This document shows, one piece after another, positions 1 through 6,077 of a stretch of 6,758 nt of DNA. The DNA comes from QWPN01 sp044360305 (GTDB taxonomy: Bacteria > Planctomycetota > Planctomycetia > Pirellulales > UBA1268). The stretch spans positions 1 to 6,758 of the forward strand of contig JBIKKQ010000182.1 of assembly GCA_044360305.1 (NCBI GenBank). Direction: 5' to 3'. Made by a program: the position numbers and the translations under genes. Below the pieces are notes generated by a model. It saw only the letters and a program-made list of their open reading frames with translations. It had not been told where the DNA came from and made no database searches. How positions within the stretch are numbered: position 1 is the stretch's first letter; every line of letters starts with the position of its first letter.

Positions 1-1479
1 GCCGTTGGCCCGGCCAGCCACCTCCCCCTCCAGCGGCCGCCAGGCCTCGAAGCGGTGGTGCATGATCGCCGTCCCCTGGGTGGCGTTGAGGACGCGGGTG
101 CGCAGGCCGATCAGGCCCCGGGCGGGGATCGAGAACGTGGTGTGGGCGAACTCGCCCCGCGAGCCCATGTGCTTGAGCTGGCCGCGGCGCGAACCGGTCA
201 GTTCCATCACGGGGCCGAGCTTGTCGTGCGGCACCTCGACGACGAGCGTCTCGAACGGCTCGAGGGTCGCGTCCGCCTCCTTGCGCAGGATGACCCGCGG
301 CTTGCCCACGGAGAGCTCGAAGCCCTCGCGGCGCATCGTCTCGATGAGTACGGAGAGATGGAGCAGGCCGCGGCCGGAGACGCTGAACTGCTCCGAGCCC
401 TCGATCGGCTCGACCCGCAGGGCGACGTTGCGCTCCAGTTCCTTCCAGAGCCGGTCGCGGAGGTGGCGGGTGGTGAGGTACTTGCCCGACCTACCGGCCA
501 GCGGCGACGTGTTGACGCCGAAGACCATCGACAGCGTCGGCTCGTCCACGGCGAGCCGGGGAAGCGGCCGGGGGTCGGCGGGATCGCAGATCGTGTCGCC
601 GATCTCCACGTCCTCGAGGCCGCTGACCGCGCCGATGTCGCCGGCGGTGGCCTGCTCCACGTCCACGCGTCCGAGCTTGTCGAACACCTGCACGCCCACC
701 GCCTTGGCGGGCACGAGCCGCCCATCGGCCGTGGAGCGGACGACCGGCGCCCCCTTCGAGAGCGTGCCCGACTCGATCCGGCCGATGGCGATCCGGCCGA
801 CGTAGTCCGACCAGTCGAGGGTGGTGACGAGCATCCGCAGCGGGGCGGATTCATCCACGATCGGACCGGGAATTTTTTCGAGGACGAGGTCGAGGAGCGG
901 CTCCATCGTGCCCTCCCGGACCGCCGGATCGTGGGCCGCGTACCCGCCCCGGCTGGAGGCGTAGACGAAGGGGAAGTCGGCGAGGTCGTCGTCGGCGCCG
1001 AGCTCGAGGAACAGGCCGAGGATCTCGTCGAGCACCTCCAGCGGCCGGGCGTCGGGGCGGTCGATCTTGTTGACGACGACCACCGGCCGGAGCCGGCACT
1101 CGAGCGCCTTGGAGAGCACGAACCGGGTCTGCGGCATCGGGCCCTCGGCGGCATCGACGAGCACCAGCGCCCCGTCGGCCATCCGCAGCACCCGCTCGAC
1201 CTCGCCGCCGAAGTCGGCGTGGCCGGGCGTGTCGATGAGGTTGATCTTCGTCCCCTTCCACTCGATGGCGATGTTCTTGGCGAGGATCGTGATCCCGCGC
1301 TCGCGCTCGAGGTCGTTGGAGTCGAGGATCCGCTCGCCGGAGAGCTGGCTGGCCCGGTACTGGCCGCTCTGCCGGAGCAGACAGTCCACCAGCGTGGTCT
1401 TGCCGTGGTCCACGTGGGCGATGATGGCGACGTTGCGGATGTCGGTGCGGTGGGTGCCGCGGGTAGGCTGGTCGGGCAT
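1..1479 (-). CDS. typA: TypA/BipA translational GTPase (C-terminus cut by window edge)
   Basis: Ribosome-binding GTPase of the EF-G/LepA superfamily; in other bacteria TypA aids 50S assembly and growth under cold or other stress. Read on the minus strand, the first 493 codons are open to the window edge. The family is about 605-615 residues, so roughly 115 C-terminal residues are missing. Visible G motifs are AHVDHGKTT (21-29, P-loop), RGIT (61-64, switch I), DTPGH (83-87) and NKID (137-140). The end of the visible part reads RGLIGLRTR and then EGEVAGRANG, typical of TypA and unlike LepA or EF-G. The start is well fixed: an in-frame TGA lies 14 codons upstream (1519-1521) with no other ATG or GTG between. 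No good Shine-Dalgarno precedes the ATG. It lies 172 nt downstream of tRNA-Ala on the same strand, so read-through from the tRNA promoter is possible. Identification is by family knowledge and is firm. Confidence 0.97.
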   Translation of the reverse strand, partial: MPDQPTRGTHRTDIRNVAIIAHVDHGKTTLVDCLLRQSGQYRASQLSGERILDSNDLERERGITILAKNIAIEWKGTKINLIDTPGHADFGGEVERVLRMADGALVLVDAAEGPMPQTRFVLSKALECRLRPVVVVNKIDRPDARPLEVLDEILGLFLELGADDDLADFPFVYASSRGGYAAHDPAVREGTMEPLLDLVLEKIPGPIVDESAPLRMLVTTLDWSDYVGRIAIGRIESGTLSKGAPVVRSTADGRLVPAKAVGVQVFDKLGRVDVEQATAGDIGAVSGLEDVEIGDTICDPADPRPLPRLAVDEPTLSMVFGVNTSPLAGRSGKYLTTRHLRDRLWKELERNVALRVEPIEGSEQFSVSGRGLLHLSVLIETMRREGFELSVGKPRVILRKEADATLEPFETLVVEVPHDKLGPVMELTGSRRGQLKHMGSRGEFAHTTFSIPARGLIGLRTRVLNATQGTAIMHHRFEAWRPLEGEVAGRANG

Positions 1480-1593
1480 GAGGGGCGCGGGGCTCGAGGA
1501 GGGAAAACCAGCGATTATTCAGGATTGTCGCAGCGTTGCATAGAGCCGCTCGACGAGCCCGTCGGGCGTCTCGCCGGCGGCGAGGCCTCCGGC

Positions 1594-1626
1594 CGCGGCC
1601 CGCAGCGGCGGCCGGCCCGGGCCGCG
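1594..1626. other. GC-only inverted repeat between tRNA-Ala and typA
   Basis: Arms CGCGGCCC (1594-1601) and GGGCCGCG (1619-1626) are perfectly complementary across a 17-nt GC-rich loop. On the minus strand this lies 25 nt beyond the 3' end of tRNA-Ala. It could slow polymerase or mark the tRNA 3' trailer, but no T-run follows on either strand, so it is not a standard intrinsic terminator. The rest of the 172-nt gap shows only an AT-richer patch (about 1510-1525) near typA that could hold its promoter. I could not find a convincing -35/-10 pair there. Confidence 0.4.
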
Positions 1627-1651
1627 AACCGCGCCGGCCAGCCGATGGAAA

Positions 1652-1726
<75 letters not shown>

Positions 1727-1734
1727 TCATCGCT

Positions 1735-1760
1735 CCGCGGTCTGCCGCGGACCGCGGCAG
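1735..1760. other. Overlapping, mutually exclusive hairpins in the tRNA spacer
   Basis: Two perfect inverted repeats share bases in the 44-nt spacer. One pairs CTGCCGCG (1742-1749) with CGCGGCAG (1753-1760) across a 3-nt loop. The other pairs CCGCGGTC (1735-1742) with GACCGCGG (1750-1757) across a 7-nt loop. Only one can form at a time. The likely role is as a processing spacer between the two precursor tRNAs; a regulatory switch is speculation. Confidence 0.5.
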
Positions 1761-1768
1761 GCACTGAG

Positions 1769-1842
1769 TGCGCGCGCCAAGATTCGAACTTGGGACCTCC
1801 ACCTTATCAGGGTGGCGCTCTAACCAACTGAGCTACGCGCGC
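1769..1842 (-). tRNA. tRNA-Ile (anticodon GAU)
   Basis: A complete 74-nt cloverleaf on the minus strand. The seven-pair acceptor stem is GCGCGCG/CGCGCGC. The D stem is GCTC/GAGC with loop AGTTGGTTA. The anticodon stem CCACC/GGTGG encloses loop CTGATAA, giving anticodon GAT. The T stem CCAAG/CTTGG has loop TTCGAAT, and the discriminator is A. No CCA is encoded. It is the promoter-proximal member of the pair with tRNA-Ala. In many bacteria this pair sits inside the 16S-23S spacer, but here it is followed by typA with no rRNA visible. Confidence 0.98.
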
Positions 1843-1848
1843 CCGTGG

Positions 1849-1875
1849 CAGGGAATTTCCCGGGGGAAATCCCTG
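1849..1875. other. Inverted repeat in the tRNA-Ile 5' leader
   Basis: Arms CAGGGAATTTCCC (1849-1861) and GGGAAATCCCTG (1864-1875) pair over 12 bp with one extra A, so only the central few bases would form the loop. The element sits 7 nt upstream of the mature 5' end of tRNA-Ile. It also lies just downstream of the candidate promoter at 1884-1913, so it would fill nearly the whole leader transcript. It could be a 5' leader hairpin acting in RNase P processing, or a DNA palindrome bound by a regulator at the start site. Confidence 0.6.
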
Positions 1876-1883
1876 CACGCCCG

Positions 1884-1913
1884 ACGATACCCCGCCGTCC
1901 GACCCGGTTGCAA
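1884..1913 (-). promoter_or_regulatory. Candidate housekeeping-sigma promoter for the tRNA pair
   Basis: On the minus strand, TTGCAA (1908-1913) matches 4 of 6 bases of the -35 consensus and TATCGT (1884-1889) matches 4 of 6 of the -10. The spacing is 18 bp. The predicted start, near 1877, is followed immediately by the leader inverted repeat. The stretch after the -10 (CGGGCGTG) is GC-rich, as at stringently controlled stable-RNA promoters elsewhere. Both hexamers are imperfect, so this is a plausible reading only. Confidence 0.4.
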
Positions 1914-2072
1914 GGGTTCGGGCCTCGCGGCCGTTCGCGGCATGCAGGGAGCGGTCGATTCCGGGCCGGGCGGTGCCGGACGCGGGCCGGAAATGGCGCT
2001 GGCGCCGGACGTCGTTCCGGTTACGTTGGTGCCTCGAATCCTCGGACAAAGGACCACGGAAGGAACCTGACC

Positions 2073-3998
2073 ATGTCGCTGCGTCGTATCGTTGCCGTTT
2101 CGGCCCGGCTTCGGCCCCTCGCCGCCGGCGCCGCCCTGCTCTGCCTGTCGAGCGAGAGCGTCCGGGCGGCCGGCCCCACGGTGGAGGCCGCCCTCGCCCA
2201 GGTCCCGACGCAGAAAAACGTCGATTACGACCGGCCGACCGCCGCCGAGGCGAAGACCTGCACGATCGCCAAGGAACGCGATGGTTCGATCAACCTGCTC
2301 GTCGTCCGCGGCCCCTCCGGCGAGGTGCTCCGGGCCTTCGCCGACACCAACGGCGACGGCACGGTCGATCGGTTCAGCTACTACAAGGACGGCGTCGAGG
2401 TCTACCGTGACATCGATGCCAACCACGACAAGAAAGTCGATCAGTCCCGCTGGCTGAACTCGGCCGGGAGCCGCTGGGGCGTGGACGAGGACGGCAACTC
2501 CGCGATCGACGCCTGGAAGGTGCTCTCGGCCGAGGAGGCGAGCGCCGAGATCGTCGAGGCGGTCAAGAACCGGGACGCGGCGGCCTTCGCCCGGCTCCTC
2601 CCCACGAAGGACGACCTCCAGGCGGCGGGCTTCGAGGGGGACCGGCTGGCCGAGCTCGTGGCCCGCGTCGCCGCCGCCCCCAAGGCCTTCGCCGCCGTGG
2701 CCGGCGGCCAGAAACAGCTCGGCGCCGACGCCCGCTGGGCGAGCATGCTCACCCCGCAGCCGCCCGGCGTGCTGCCGGCCGGGATGCCCGGCGTGACCAG
2801 GGATGTGATGGCCTACGACAACGTCGTGGCGATCGTCGATGCCAAGGGAGGAGGCAGTCAGGTGTTCGTCGGGTCGCTCGTACGCTGCGGGGACTGCTGG
2901 CGGCCGATCGACGCGCCGCAGCTGGCCGGCGCGACTGGTGAGCTCGGCGAGGCGGTCGGCTTTTTCACCCCCCGGTCCACGGGCCGGACATCGGGGGCCG
3001 CGGGCCCGCTGGACGACGAGCGGCTCAAGCCGCTGTTCGCGAAGCTGCGCGACGTGGAGAGCAAGGTCGCCAACGCCCCGCCGGCGGCCCGCAAGGAACT
3101 GGCGACGCAGCAGGTGGGCCTGATGGAGGAGGTGCTGGCGGCCGCGGCGCCGACCGACCGGGACTTCTGGATCCGGCAAATGGCGGAAACCCTCGCGGCC
3201 TACGTGCAGGAAGGGCTGCTGCCCGACGGGCTCGGAAGGCTGGAGAAGATCGCCACGACCGTGGCTGACGATCAGACGCTCGCGGCGTTCGTCGCGTTCC
3301 GACTGATCCAGGCCCGCCATGCCGTCGTGTCGCAGCAGGCCGGTGCGGACGTGGACAAGTCCGAGAAGGCGCGGGCCGGCTGGCTGGCGGAACTCGCCGC
3401 GTTCGTCGCCAAGCACTCCACCTCTCCCGATGCCGCCGAGGCGATGCTGCAGCTGGCCATCGAGGACGAGTTCTCCGCCCGCGAGCAGGAGGCGCTGACG
3501 CGGTACGCGGAGATCGTGGCCAAGTATCCCGACTCCGCCCCGGCCCGGAAGGCCAAGGGGGCGGCCCGGCGCCTGGAGAGCGTCGGCAAGCCCCTGACGC
3601 TCGCCGGCACCACGCTCGATGGCAAACCGGTGGCGGTCGAGTCGTTCCGCGGCGTGCCGGTGCTCGTGCACTACTGGGCGACCTGGTGCGAGCCGTGCAA
3701 GGTTGACATCGCGCAGATCCGCGAACTGCAGGCCAAGTACGGCCCGAAGAAGTTCGTCGCCGTCGGCATCGCGCTCGACAACGACAAGGCCGCGCTGGCG
3801 AAGTTTCTCCAGGCCAAGCAGCTCGGCTGGCCGCAGCTCCACGACGCCGGAGGGCTCGACGGCCGGCTCGCCGAGGAACTCGGCGTGCTCACGCTTCCGA
3901 CGATGCTGCTGCTCGACGCCGAGGGGCGGGTGGTCGATCGGAACCTCGTGATCACCGAGTTGGAAAAGAAGCTTGAGGGGCTCGTCGGCGGCAAGTGA
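2073..3998 (+). CDS. Exported TlpA/ResA-type thioredoxin-fold protein with EF-hand-like acidic repeats
   Basis: 641 residues, predicted exported. An N-terminal signal peptide (1-32) has basic start SLRR, a short hydrophobic core (16-25) and probable cleavage after VRA. Residues about 50-150 hold three acidic repeats resembling calcium-binding loops: DTNGDGTVD (91-99), DIDANHDKKVD (113-123) and DEDGNSAID (138-146). A long Ala-rich, mostly helical middle (about 150-500) follows. It contains a second CxxC, CGDC (272-275), and a segment resembling a tetratricopeptide hairpin before the redoxin domain. The C-terminal domain (505-641) is TlpA-like: WATWCEPC with cysteines 539 and 542, and the cis-proline at 609 in LTLPT. 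Known relatives reduce or rearrange disulfides outside the cytoplasm; the substrate here is unknown. AGGA (2061-2064), 8 nt before the ATG, plus the signal peptide fixes the start; the frame stays open upstream into the tRNA. I recall similar fusions in planctomycetes. Confidence 0.93.
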   Translation: MSLRRIVAVSARLRPLAAGAALLCLSSESVRAAGPTVEAALAQVPTQKNVDYDRPTAAEAKTCTIAKERDGSINLLVVRGPSGEVLRAFADTNGDGTVDRFSYYKDGVEVYRDIDANHDKKVDQSRWLNSAGSRWGVDEDGNSAIDAWKVLSAEEASAEIVEAVKNRDAAAFARLLPTKDDLQAAGFEGDRLAELVARVAAAPKAFAAVAGGQKQLGADARWASMLTPQPPGVLPAGMPGVTRDVMAYDNVVAIVDAKGGGSQVFVGSLVRCGDCWRPIDAPQLAGATGELGEAVGFFTPRSTGRTSGAAGPLDDERLKPLFAKLRDVESKVANAPPAARKELATQQVGLMEEVLAAAAPTDRDFWIRQMAETLAAYVQEGLLPDGLGRLEKIATTVADDQTLAAFVAFRLIQARHAVVSQQAGADVDKSEKARAGWLAELAAFVAKHSTSPDAAEAMLQLAIEDEFSAREQEALTRYAEIVAKYPDSAPARKAKGAARRLESVGKPLTLAGTTLDGKPVAVESFRGVPVLVHYWATWCEPCKVDIAQIRELQAKYGPKKFVAVGIALDNDKAALAKFLQAKQLGWPQLHDAGGLDGRLAEELGVLTLPTMLLLDAEGRVVDRNLVITELEKKLEGLVGGK

Positions 3999-4126
3999 GC
4001 GGGCGGACTGCGGCGACCGGGGGGGCTGCGCGCGTGACGCCGCCGCCACCTGGGTTTGCGGCAGGGAGCGGCGGTCGGTACGGTCTCCGCGGTCGTGCCC
4101 GCCGTCCCCGAGTCGTCGAGGTTCCC

Positions 4127-4402
4127 ATGGTTTCAATGCTGTTCGCCGTGGCCGTCAGTCCCGTGTTCTGCGCCTTTGGCGCCCTGCAGGTACTGGGCGT
4201 GGCGGCCGCCGGTTTCGCCCGGCTCGCCGAGGGCACGCGGCACGAACGCATCGGCCAGTGGACCTGCTTCGGGGCGATCCTGCTCGTGGGCACGCTGTGC
4301 GGTGCCGCGATCCCCTTCGGCCCCGACACGGCCGCCGCCTGCGCCGTCACGCTCGCGCTCATGACCCTGATCGCGGTCGCCGACTTCTCCACGCCCCGGT
4401 AG
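4127..4402 (+). CDS. Small three-helix membrane protein, function unknown
   Basis: 91 residues with no recognised domain. Three hydrophobic stretches are visible, at about 5-29, 45-64 and 67-85. They are separated by a charged loop LAEGTRHERIGQ (33-44) and a short turn PFGPD (63-67). It ends in a short polar tail DFSTPR. Three cysteines (15, 47, 58) lie within the predicted membrane segments. GAGG (4118-4121) lies 5 nt before the chosen ATG; a second ATG lies three codons on. The frame is open back to a GTG overlapping the previous stop, but that extension is Gly/Arg/Pro-rich with no hydrophobic character and looks like untranslated sequence. It starts 128 nt after the redoxin gene and may share its transcript. 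That it is a real gene is likely from the coherent membrane pattern, but not certain. Confidence 0.7.
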   Translation: MVSMLFAVAVSPVFCAFGALQVLGVAAAGFARLAEGTRHERIGQWTCFGAILLVGTLCGAAIPFGPDTAAACAVTLALMTLIAVADFSTPR

Positions 4403-4408
4403 GTGTAC

Positions 4409-4439
4409 GTGGAAAAAGTCATCCATGACCTTTTTCCAC
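4409..4439 (+). other. 31-nt 3'-end hairpin with UCCA loop and bulged C (copy A)
   Basis: The outer helix is 10 bp (GTGGAAAAAG 4409-4418 with CTTTTTCCAC 4430-4439). Then come one unpaired C (4429), an inner 3-bp helix TCA/TGA (4419-4421, 4426-4428) and the loop TCCA (4422-4425). It begins 6 nt after the TAG of the small membrane protein gene. The T5 tract lies inside the stem, so the standard intrinsic-terminator model does not fit. The same architecture recurs at 6662-6692 with a different outer helix sequence. Confidence 0.75.
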
Positions 4440-4442
4440 TTG

Positions 4443-4480
4443 ATCGACCGCAGGAAACGCCAAGGGTTTCCTGGGTCGAT
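4443..4480 (+). other. 15-bp hairpin with one bulge
   Basis: ATCGACC (4443-4449) pairs with GGTCGAT (4474-4480). CAGGAAAC (4451-4458) pairs with GTTTCCTG (4466-4473). G4450 is a single bulge and the loop is GCCAAGG (4459-4465). All 15 pairs are Watson-Crick. It starts 3 nt after copy A of the 31-nt hairpin, so the two would stack as a double hairpin at the end of the upstream transcript. No T-run follows. Confidence 0.7.
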
Positions 4481-4540
4481 GGCCTGCGCATCCTGCTCGG
4501 GCAGGCTTGTTCCACAGTCTGCTAGCAGCAGGGAAACCGT

Positions 4541-4634
4541 GTGCCGCGGCGACGCTCCGCCTTTCCTAGCCTGCCTGGAGTGACGCGCCAGGCTCCCGAT
4601 CCGGCTGAATCGGAAAAAAACTCCCCCGCGGCAC
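4541..4634 (+). other. 9-bp inverted repeat enclosing two hairpins (possible three-way junction RNA)
   Basis: GTGCCGCGG (4541-4549) and CCGCGGCAC (4626-4634) are perfect complements 76 nt apart. Between them GCCTGG/CCAGGC (4573-4578, 4588-4593) forms a 6-bp hairpin, and CCGAT/ATCGG (4596-4600, 4609-4613) forms a 5-bp hairpin. A run of seven A (4614-4620) follows. An alternative to the 6-bp hairpin is AGCCTG/CAGGCT (4568-4573, 4589-4594). It ends 118 nt before the BON start codon, so it could be part of that gene's leader. Folding is by eye only. Confidence 0.45.
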
Positions 4635-4752
4635 GATCGCCAGCCGAAGAACAAAAGGACCGGGGAGGCGGCTGCCATGGCCGCATGCCTCCGAGGCCTT
4701 GGCCGGCCGCGCGGCGGGAACCAGCCGGGATCGAACCCAGGAGCGAGAAGCA

Positions 4753-5853
4753 ATGTCCATTTCGAGATCCAGGTTTCTTCTGGCCCTCGTGGCCTCGTCG
4801 ATGCTGGCAGCACCCGCCTTCGCCGAGGAACTGGCGAAGACCGTCGCCGCGAAGCTCAGGGAGTCCGGTGCGCTCGCCGGGTATCGAGTCAACGTCAAGG
4901 CCAAGTCGGGCACCGTCTGGCTCGAGGGAACCGTGTCCGACGAGAAGCAGCTGGCGGCCGCGATCGGCGTGGCCGAGGCCACCGCGGGGGTCGAACGCGT
5001 GGTGAACCGCCTCGTCGTCGAGCCCCAGCAGACCCCGGCGGCCGCCACGCCGCTGGGCATGCCGACGGCGGCCTGGAGCATGGCCGGCGTGGCCGCCCCG
5101 CCGCAGCCGACCGAGCAGGCCGTGGAGCAGGCCGCAGGGCAAGCTTCGCTCGCCGAGAAGAAGGCCGCCCGAAACCCGTTCACCGCCATGGCCGAGACGC
5201 TGTTCTTCAAGCAGCCGGCCGACGAGCAGGCGGCCGCGGCCGACCAGGTGCAGCTCGTGCAGGCGACGGCTCCGACGGCCCGCGGCCGGCAACCGGCCGG
5301 CCGGGCTCCGGCCGCCCGGTCCCAGGCGGGCAGGCCGCCCATGGCGATTCCGGCGCAGGGCGGTCGGCGGATGCAGCCGCCCGCCGGCGGCCCGGCCGCA
5401 GGCCGGATGGCGATGCGGACCAGCGGCCCCGGCGAGACGCTCACGCTCCCGGCGCCGGGCGGATTCGAGGGCATGCCTGGCGATGGTCAGATCGTGCCGG
5501 GCACGATGCGGTATAGCGAGGGCATGCCGGCCAACGGCATGCCCGGCAACGGCGCGCCGATGGCGGGCGGCCCGATGCCGATGGGCACGACGGGCGTCGG
5601 CATGCCGCCGGTGCCGATGCGAGGCGACGGGCCCAACATGCCCAACTACGCCTGGCCGAGCTACGCCGCCTATCCCAACTACGCGGCCCTGCAGTATCCG
5701 ACGCAGTATTCGCCCACCGCCTGGCCGTACATCGGCCCGTTCTACCCGTATCCGCAGGTGCCGCTCGGCTGGCGCCGGGTGTCGCTCGAATGGGACGACG
5801 GCTGGTGGTTCCTCGACTTCGACGAGCGGCACTACCACTCCCACCACCGTTGA
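4753..5853 (+). CDS. Exported BON-domain protein with low-complexity linker and aromatic C-terminal tail
   Basis: 366 residues. A clear signal peptide (1-24) has basic SISRSR, hydrophobic FLLALVASSMLA and cleavage after AFA. One BON domain follows (about 26-90), with the alternating pattern RVNVKAKSGTVWLEGTV and the closing AGVERVVNRLVV. BON domains are envelope modules thought to bind membranes or other surfaces. Residues 91-297 are a disordered linker rich in Ala, Gln, Pro, Gly and Met, with repeated GMP and GMPxNG units near its end. The final 69 residues (298-366) are rich in Tyr, Trp and Pro, for example AWPYIGPFYPYPQVPLGW then WDDGWWFLDF, ending in His-rich HYHSHHR. I associate this tail with planctomycetes. 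AGGAG (4739-4743), 9 nt before the ATG, supports the start, as does the signal peptide. A strong terminator follows 60 nt after the stop. The exact role is unknown. Confidence 0.9.
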   Translation: MSISRSRFLLALVASSMLAAPAFAEELAKTVAAKLRESGALAGYRVNVKAKSGTVWLEGTVSDEKQLAAAIGVAEATAGVERVVNRLVVEPQQTPAAATPLGMPTAAWSMAGVAAPPQPTEQAVEQAAGQASLAEKKAARNPFTAMAETLFFKQPADEQAAAADQVQLVQATAPTARGRQPAGRAPAARSQAGRPPMAIPAQGGRRMQPPAGGPAAGRMAMRTSGPGETLTLPAPGGFEGMPGDGQIVPGTMRYSEGMPANGMPGNGAPMAGGPMPMGTTGVGMPPVPMRGDGPNMPNYAWPSYAAYPNYAALQYPTQYSPTAWPYIGPFYPYPQVPLGWRRVSLEWDDGWWFLDFDERHYHSHHR

Positions 5854-5913
5854 GCCGCGTCGCCGCGGCGGGCAACCGGCCGCGGTGGCATGAGACCAAC
5901 GACGACGCGATCT

Positions 5914-5957
5914 CGACCGCCCTCCGGCTCTGGCCGCGAGGGCGGTCGTCTTTTTTT
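5914..5957 (+). terminator. Intrinsic terminator after the BON gene
   Basis: CGACCGCCCTC (5914-5924) and GAGGGCGGTCG (5938-5948) form a perfect 11-bp GC-rich stem. A nested CGG/CCG pairing lies inside the loop. The stem is followed by TC and then seven T (5951-5957). It lies 60 nt after the BON stop codon and 120 nt before the lipoprotein start, which separates these two genes into different transcription units. Confidence 0.93.
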
Positions 5958-5985
5958 CCCGTCCCCGTCCCTGCGCCCGGAGGAT

Positions 5986-6001
5986 TGGCAAAAATTCCGC
6001 A
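5986..6001 (+). promoter_or_regulatory. Candidate sigma-54 (-24/-12) promoter for the lipoprotein gene
   Basis: The site TGGCAAAAATTCCGCA has GG (5987-5988) and GC (5999-6000) exactly 10 nt apart, as in the RpoN consensus TGGCAC-N5-TTGCA. It matches TGGCA and GCA but lacks the TT before GC. It sits between the upstream terminator and the lipoprotein gene, and would start RNA near 6012, giving a leader of about 65 nt. Read as a sigma-70 promoter, TTGGCA (5985-5990) is a good -35 but has no -10 at the right distance. No enhancer-binding site was identified. Confidence 0.4.
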
Positions 6002-6017
6002 AGTTGCACCGCCCGCA

Positions 6018-6032
6018 GGGTCGATACGACCC
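6018..6032 (+). other. Small hairpin in the lipoprotein leader
   Basis: GGGTCG (6018-6023) and CGACCC (6027-6032) pair perfectly around a 3-nt ATA loop. It lies 31 nt upstream of the ribosome binding site GGAGG (6064-6068) and so would not block it. It could stabilise the 5' end of the message, or be chance in GC-rich DNA. Confidence 0.35.
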
Positions 6033-6077
6033 GTACGACCGGCAGGCGCCGGGCAGACCAGTCGGAGGACTCGATCC

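Larger units (their letters stand above)
4403..4752 (+). other. 350-nt gap rich in hairpins, no credible gene
   Basis: This is the longest non-coding stretch in the window. In order it holds the 31-nt hairpin at 4409-4439, a 15-bp hairpin at 4443-4480, a small hairpin at 4492-4505 (CCTGC/GCAGG), the palindrome CTGCTAGCAG at 4519-4528 and a 9-bp inverted repeat enclosing 4541-4634. The last part carries the ribosome binding site of the BON gene. The hairpin at 4492-4505 has a competing pairing, GCCTGC (4482-4487) with GCAGGC (4501-4506). Reading frames cross the region on both strands but none has a ribosome binding site, a signal or a domain. It could be a 3' end, a 5' leader, a small RNA or a cluster of dispersed repeats. 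I found no convincing promoter for the BON gene. Confidence 0.6.

Noticed and set aside
2005..2020. CCGGA/TCCGG hairpin upstream of the redoxin gene
   Set aside because: A 5-bp stem with a 6-nt loop is expected by chance in DNA this GC-rich, and nothing else marks it as functional.
1845..2072. Upstream extension of the redoxin gene to an ATG at 1845
   Set aside because: The extension starts 3 nt beyond the tRNA-Ile gene, crosses its leader and promoter, and is Arg/Gly-rich. The ATG at 2073 has a Shine-Dalgarno and opens directly into a signal peptide.
2073..2175. Lipoprotein signal at Cys24 of the redoxin protein
   Set aside because: The residues before Cys24 are A-L-L, not a lipobox, and a normal signal peptidase I site (VRA) follows at residue 32.
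3995..4126. GTG start overlapping the redoxin stop for the small membrane protein
   Set aside because: Translational coupling is conceivable, but the 44 extra residues are Gly/Pro/Arg-rich without structure, and the ATG at 4127 has its own Shine-Dalgarno.
1833..4136. Very long minus-strand open frame antisense to the redoxin gene
   Set aside because: It is a shadow frame typical of GC-rich DNA: Arg/Gly/His-rich, no domains, and fully antisense to a gene with clear motifs.
4409..4439. Calling the A5/T5 hairpin a standard intrinsic terminator
   Set aside because: The T-run is inside the stem and no T-run follows it. It may still end transcripts, but not by the canonical arrangement.
4596..4620. 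Minus-strand terminator from the CCGAT/ATCGG hairpin and the seven-A run
   Set aside because: On the minus strand the T-run comes before the hairpin, the wrong order for termination. On the plus strand the run is A, not T.
4133..6009. Minus-strand open frames antisense to the BON and small membrane protein genes
   Set aside because: Composition is Arg/Gly/His/Ala-rich with no motif or ribosome binding site, and the plus-strand genes are supported by signal peptides and domains.
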